This document shows positions 56,601 through 64,000 of a DNA stretch of 64,000 bases, in pieces; the stretch's first letter is position 1, and each line of letters opens with the position of its first letter. Where the stretch lies: NCBI GenBank assembly GCA_020205615.1, contig CM035165.1, positions 83,204,005-83,268,004 of the forward strand, given 5' to 3'. The translations under genes and the position numbers were made by a program. This DNA is from Panax quinquefolius (lineage: Eukaryota > Streptophyta > Magnoliopsida > Apiales > Araliaceae). The notes under the pieces are model-generated. The model worked only from the letters and a program-made list of their open reading frames with translations, ran no database searches and was not told the DNA's origin.

Positions 56601-58466
56601 TAGGTTTGTAATATTCAAAGCATGATCAAATTGCATAAAAAGTGTGAGCGTGTAAAATCGAGTTTAAAAAATTTACAAACCATATACGGATCACCCTTTA
56701 TGCATAATTATTAATTAAGCGAAAAGATAAAGAATAAATCATACCCTTGAAGATCGAGCTTCCTCGGTACAAGTTCACCTCAAATCCTTTCGCGTTCGAC
56801 TTGAATCCACCGGGTTTGGTTCCTTCCTTTGATCGGCGTTAGCCACCCATGTATGTTTGGCCTCTAGAGGTGATCCACGAGGAAGAAGAAAATTCAAGAA
56901 GATGGGTGGTTGGCTAAACCCTAGTTTTCTATCTCTATAGAAAAAGGTGTACTCTCAACAAATTGGAATTATTACGTATGTTGTTAAAAATCAACAACCC
57001 ACCCCCCCACCCGTAATAAGACTCCTCTTATTTATAGATGTGGGCAACCCATCTTAACAATTAAGGAATTGGGTTTTATTTAATTAATTAAATTCTTTTA
57101 ATTAATTAAGCTCCCTAATCTTATTAGGGATAATTAATTAAACTCCTTTAACTAATTTTCCTTCTAATCAATTAGGAATAAATGAAAGTACTTATATTAA
57201 ATTAATTCCTAAACTCTTTTAGAAATTAAAATAATAATAATTGTAATAATATTAATAAGACTCCTCTTATTAATTTATATTTAATATTTCTAAAATATTA
57301 AATAATAAATATTAAGCTATTTAATTTATTCTATCACCATAGATTAAATTAAATATATAATATATTATTACGATTATGCCATTAACTTCTTAAATAATTA
57401 TTCTTCCTTTTATGGTGTGACCCTTTAGGTTCTCCGTATTAAATAGGTTGTGAATAAATCAATTAGAACAATTCTAATCTTATTTAAATAAATAAATTAA
57501 ACAATTAATTTATTTAAATAAATAATATTTATTCTCTGATAGGGATAAGCCTCCTAGCGATCAGCGACTTTCCGGATAATATAGATTTCAACATTAATCA
57601 TTAAAGAACCTTTGAGTAAATAGTTCAAGTACAATTCAATCCTTCCACCATCTGATGTCCCGATTAAATATAAGGCATGGAATTCTTTGTCAAGTCTTAT
57701 TTTATTTAATTATATGTATTCGATCTTAAATGCCTGACTCTCAAATAATGCAAATTAGAAACTCCTTTCTAATTTCATTACGCCTTAACCGAGGACTCTT
57801 TGGGTTGTCATTTATCGAATCACATAGGACATTTCTCTTCTTTTATTAGAAGTGGTAGATTCTTTATTGATCATACATTATCTCCATATCTGACTTATTA
57901 TGAGCATACCCTTTGATATACCTAAGGGTCTTAAGGAATAAGTCGAAAGTATAACTCATCATACACAAGATACTATGATGATCTCGAGTCAAGGATTACT
58001 TGTCTACTATCACTTCTGAGAATTCCTATTGGCGATGCAAATAAAACTCCATTAGGTATTATTCCTTAGCGAGCCACGTTCGGTGAACTTATTCTCTAAT
58101 AAGCACCTACATACTTGCTTTAGTGTCTCCACACAAATGATCGTGAGATCAATCATCCTCATCGATGAGCAAGCAGCGTATGTACCGATCTATCGGATTC
58201 ACTAATCCCCGATTTAGTAATCGATGATTGGGAACTATTTTAGTTTTAAGCTTTCTAAAATTTAGATCTCATTAGAATGATCATCATCATTATTCTAAAA
58301 GCATTGCTTAAAACTATGGGTTTATCACATATTATAAAAGCGACATCATGTAGATAATTAAAAGCCTTTAATAAATTAATACTTTTTATTAATAAATGAA
58401 TAAGATTGTTACAAAGTATATGCTTTATCATCAAACATTGATTGGCTTGTGTGCATACTACTTTCA
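56601..58466 (-). repeat. Copia 3' LTR (1866 bp, - strand), right copy
   Basis: On the - strand it starts TGAAAGTAGTATGCAC at 58466. Its far end reads ...ACAAACCTA and lacks the terminal ACA of the left copy, because the neighbouring deletion took the last bases. TATA box at about 57039-57047. Confidence 0.85.
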
Positions 58467-61400
58467 ATCTCCCACTTGCACTAAAACCCGATCGTCGTGG
58501 TATCTTATACTCTTCTTCTCTAAGTGGCGATTATCCTGCTTTGTTGGATAAGCTTTAGTTAATGGATATGTAATGTTGTTCATGAGAGTCCACTATCTCT
58601 ATAGTGATTTCCCATCTTTCGATGATTCTAATAATCAAATGAAAGTGCCCTGACACATGTTTAGATCCAAGATGAGACTTAGGAACTATTCTAGTTACGT
58701 AATGAACTTTTAATCAAACAATCAACTTGCGACTTCATTTATAGCTATATACTTTGTCTTTATCACTAAACCGACAACTCTTTCTTTGTTTGGAACCTTT
58801 TCAATTCAACACACCCTTTGTTCGAGGTAACACTTTACCTTAAAGTGGATTTTTACGTCGTCTTAGTGCATGCGAAAAACTTGAGTGCATTAAGCCCTCT
58901 AGTTTTAATTTAGACCCACCATGAATATGATCACATCCTTAGTCTTGGGTTAAGCACTTTAAGATGTTTTCAGCGACTCACTGTAGTGAACTTCTCCATA
59001 ATATGGTGATCGACATCGGTCTCGTACATTTCATTGCATACATGATTGTCACTCATGCGATCTCTCTTTTTGAGAGTCATGGGGACTATTAAAAGAGATA
59101 CACTCCATAGCTCATCGACATGAGACATCTCTTGGAGTTTGCCATGCTAAGCGACTTTAGCATCAAATGAATATCGTTCCTTGGGTTAAGTCGAGCATCC
59201 TCTTAAATCTATCTATATAGATTTTATCCCCAATTAAGATACTCTTCCCAAATCATTCATGGAGGATGTTTTAGACAACTTTATCTTTCTTGATTGTAGC
59301 ATTGGTATGTCATTCCTTATCGTAGTAGTATATCAACATATAATCGTAGGAATGTCACGATATAATACCCTTTTAGTACAACTAGGTTCATTCTTATTTT
59401 TTGATAAAATCAAACTCTTTTGATTGCCTCATCAAAAGCGAATGTTTTGTACACTAGAGTGTCTTACTTACCTCATCGTATGTAAGCTGGATCATCATCT
59501 TCTATGATGTGTACCTCATCATCATCATCCATGATGAATCCATACCTCTAGGTATCTTGGTACTATTCGATTTCTGATTGATTTGTGGTACAATAGGTAC
59601 ATCTGAGGTTCCTCTTATTTGACTTATAGTGTTTTGTGGTTCTTGAACTCTTGAGATCTATTATCCTCCACTAGCCCTTTTGATGATAAACACCTTTATC
59701 TTAGAGAAAGCGTGTTTCATAACAAACACCTTTTGCTAAGTAGGATTATAGAACATATACCCTAAACTTACTTTAGGATGTCCCCACAATCTGTACTTGT
59801 CAAATCTTGTCCCAAGCTTATCCTTTGAAACCTTTTCACATAAGTTGGACAACCCCTTATCTTAACATACTTAAGATTAGGAATCCTCCACATCCATAAC
59901 TTTTATGGAGTCTTGGGGTGGATTTTGAGGTTACCTTTTTCGTGAATATCTGACCATTTCTAGGACATGATCCCTGAAGGATCTTTGGAATGTCGGTAAA
60001 ATCATTATGGACCGCACCATGTCCAACAAGGTGCGATTTTTCCTTTCGGATACATCAATCAATTATTGCGTATCGGGATGTGTCCATTATGAGAAAACCA
60101 TTTGAGATGATCTAGAAACTTATTGCACAAGTATTTATTCCTTGATCTAATCAAAGAATCTTAATACTTTGCCAATTTGTTTCTTACGAATTCTTTGAAC
60201 CTTTCGAATAATTCACACTTGTATTCAACAAATACACACATTGACTCTTTGAATGATCATCTCCTTTTCTTATACTAGTTTGTTCAATTTGCAAAAATTA
60301 TTTTTTCATGTAAAGTCAGTATACAAAATTTATTAAGTAATATTCGATTCTATACAAAACATTATTATTATAAATAGAACAACAATTGTTCTTAATTATA
60401 ATACAAAGATTTCATTGTCCAATGATAAAATGGAAATAATATTTTTTAACAAAAGCTGGAATCTGATAACAACTTATTGACTTAATAGATTTGCCGTAGG
60501 CATTGCTAAACTATAAGTTTCTATGGCTAATATGGCAACCTTTGCTTCATTTTCCACACATAGGATTACTTATATTTGTTTAGCTTTTACTACCTTGGTC
60601 CCTTCATAAATCTATATTTATGATAACCAAAGTCGGTATCAATACCAAGTAGAACCTTGACTTAAAGAAAAATTTATTTTAAATCATGAACAAAAAATTT
60701 GTATTATATGTAGAAACTTCACTAAGCTTCTTTGGTTAGCCTCTGCAAGATGCTTCTCATGATTTCTTTCGGTGTCGAGGGCTTATTGCGGTGGAAGCAA
60801 ACTCTTTCTTTATCCGTATCAGTTTTGTTCTTATTATCCTTTGTTTTATGCCTTTCTATTTACCTTCTTTGAATCGTTCTTCTTTTGGAAGATCCTTTGG
60901 CCCCTACCGGTAAGACTTGATCTTTCTTGGTTGGAAAGTGACTCTCGACATTTTTCAACATGTTAAGCAAATCGGTGAAAGGCGATATCTAAGCTTGTTC
61001 ATATGAAAAATTCACAACAATTGTGAAAGAGTTAGGGAGTGAGTGCGAGATCAAATCTTGGCTCAACTCTCCATCCATGACAAAACCGGTTGTCTAATTG
61101 ATCAATCAAATTGATTATGTTAAGAACTTTTTATGCATCTTATAGTGCCATTGGCCGTTCTAGATCGGAAGAGCTCCTTAGAATGTCGATATCTATCGGT
61201 CTACTTTCCTCACCATCGACTACTTGATGTGCGGGAATATAGTAGAAGCATCCATAGTTTCATCTTGTATTTGAAGCTCGTTACTCGTGGATCACGAGCA
61301 TGATGCATTGAGCCAATTTGTGCATCATCTTGCCACTTTCTAAAAGTAGCGATCTCTTCCTCGGAGGCATTATGCGCAACCATTGCGAGGATAGGCGTAT

Positions 61401-61521
61401 TAAGGACATAAGATAGCTTTTCGACTATGAGAACTATTCTCAAATTCCTTAACCAATCCGTTTAATTGATTGCGGTTAATTTAGCATCTAATATGCTTGT
61501 GATGATAGTAATTTTAGACAT
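58467..61521 (-). pseudogene. Copia gag-pol remnants (right copy)
   Basis: Gag would start at 61521. The frame 61210-61443 reads KLSYVLNTPI and HNASEEEIATFRKWQDDAQI, matching plant copia gag (VLNTP...A.EEE...Y.KW..DD). A zinc knuckle remnant (CFHRNKP) lies near 60785. RNase H end remnants near 58570-58700 read KSHLGSKHV and HLIIRIIERWE, as in the copia SKHV...YH.IRE..E pattern. Polypurine tract (AAGTGGGAGATTG) follows at 58467-58478. Extensively broken. Confidence 0.78.
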
Positions 61522-62735
61522 TGTAAAATTACGTAAATGAATTTGTAATTAACAACATTTTAACATACATTCTTTTATTAATTACCAAAATAATTTAGGT
61601 CTTGTTTTAAATTGGTATCTCCACTATTTTCTTCAAACTATATTACCCTCACTTATATAGTTAGGCAAAATCTAATTAAAGATTTGCTAGTGAGAATAAG
61701 GATCCCATTTCAAATGTATATAGCCTTGTGGTGACACAACAAACTATATATAAATAAATAGGTAACAACTTTTGTCAATTACATCAACTATCTGACTCCT
61801 TGTATTTTGCCTCTTAGATTATTTTGATCAGTGGTGGCACATCAAGAATCAAAATTATCCAAGTTAAGTCGACCTAGCACTCCATATATTCAAAAAGAAA
61901 AAATATCATCCTTGTGGTGACCTGACAAAACAATATTGTTCAATTTTCTTTATAAGCATCAAATGTGATAAATTAACATCTTAAATACTTAATACTTGCC
62001 TTGTGGTGACACAACAAACTCATATTAAATATTTAATACTCTATTAATTTTATCATGCTAGAAAAGCGACGTTCGATATTCAAATATCTTTGAGCGCTTA
62101 GGACTTAATATAAAAATTGAGGGGTTTGTTATTAATTTGTCTCTCATCTTGTTTAGCGCGCATGCACATATATATATAAAATCGCGTCGTATTAATGAAC
62201 ATCGAAGCATGTTTGCATATATATAATATATATAGTATAAGCATGCACATATAGAATACTATATTCTACCGGATTGATTATGGACTTTTATTCTAGTTTG
62301 GTTCACTAGAGCCACCAAGTGAACCAAAAGGTGGCTCCCCCCAGGGTGCGAGAAATAATATTTAAATATAACTATTACATTTAAACTTGGGGCTCCATTA
62401 CAAGCGGGTCTTAAAAGCGCTCCTTGCTCCTTGATCTCAATTTTTCAAAATTAATTCTAACTATTCCTATTACAAAACTATTTAAAATAAATAGAAACCT
62501 TGATCGTGATCGAGGGAAATACATAGGAGGAGATAGAATTTACATTAAGAAAAATTAGAGAAGGCGAAGTCTGTGAGACCCCATTTAATAAAACCCGTAC
62601 ATTCATGCATCGACTAAAATAAAATCAATCGCATTGGTTGATAGTCCATAATCAATCCCATTTATTATCATACACATCACCATATGCATCGATAAATAAC
62701 ATTCATCTTATGAATAATAAACATTTAATATATAT
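61522..62735 (-). other. Copia leader, non-coding (right copy)
   Basis: AT-rich DNA with three ccttgtggtgacacaacaaa-like motifs (61724, 61910, 61996) and TA runs at 62165-62240. The homology to the left copy ends at 62458, at the left contig's end. No coding frame. Confidence 0.55.
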
Positions 62736-63980
<1,245 letters not shown>

Positions 63981-64000
63981 TTATACAATAAAATTATGCT

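Larger units (their letters stand above)
36137..62458 (+). repeat. Right copy of the ~27-kb direct duplication (partner 1-26925)
   Basis: This copy lies inside one contig and continues on both sides into sequence the left copy does not show here: the 5' half of the Tat element to the left, and the copia leader beyond 62458 to the right. The copies are nearly identical over long runs. Differences come in short clusters, usually around CAG, CTG, CCGG or CGG sites. Neither copy is uniformly better. The right copy keeps longer frames in the gypsy RT and the antisense ORF, while the left copy keeps better primer-binding sites and more integrase. Confidence 0.95.

Overview
This is plant nuclear DNA, probably from an AT-rich, repeat-rich dicot genome. 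It consists almost entirely of nested, decayed LTR retrotransposons. I see no intact protein-coding gene, rRNA, tRNA or CRISPR array. The evidence is structural: LTRs, tRNA primer-binding sites, polypurine tracts, target-site duplications, and broken gag, protease, reverse transcriptase, RNase H and integrase reading frames from several plant Ty3/gypsy and Ty1/copia lineages. The only trace of a host gene is a decayed fragment resembling a plant nuclear poly(A)-binding protein (PABN) gene at about 29.17-29.86 kb.

Layout. A 100-N scaffold gap (26926-27025) splits the window. The left contig (1-26925) is a near-complete direct copy of 36137-62458 in the right contig, with the same nested insertions in the same order. 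The copies differ mainly in clusters of small changes at C/G-rich (often CAG/CTG/CGG) sites and in one deletion of about 430 bp. The left contig stops at the gap while homology with the right contig is still running. A false duplication (retained haplotig) is therefore at least as likely as a real segmental duplication.

From left to right in the right contig: (i) 27030-28668, a non-autonomous element with terminal inverted repeats of about 100 bp; (ii) 28.8-29.9 kb, a pyrimidine-rich leader-like stretch and the PABN-like fragment; (iii) 30132-47209, a Tat-lineage Ty3/gypsy element on the + strand with about 500-bp LTRs and target duplication GATTT, carrying gag, protease, RT, RNase H, integrase, a minisatellite of small hairpins and a long antisense ORF with a PF04195-like domain; (iv) inside its integrase, at 36194-43056, an Athila-like element on the - strand, rearranged into about 2.3 tandem gag-protease/partial-LTR units plus an inverted 3'-end segment and one full LTR; (v) 47878-48150, a fragment of a copia LTR; (vi) 48339-49824, a copia LTR, primer site and gag start; (vii) 49825-56600, a gypsy element (chromovirus-like gag-pol) with a 2.6-kb LTR, which cuts off the copia gag; (viii) 56601 to the window end, a second, long-LTR copia element on the - strand that interrupts the gypsy integrase, with an AT-rich leader holding an array of mini-hairpins and a (TA)n tract. 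The left contig shows the same series from the Tat integrase rightwards.

Nothing here works as a gene system today. The interest lies in the nesting order, the rearranged Athila-like unit, the hairpin tandem repeats in two unrelated elements, the antisense ORF, stop codons mostly explained by C-to-T change, and the assembly questions raised by the duplication.
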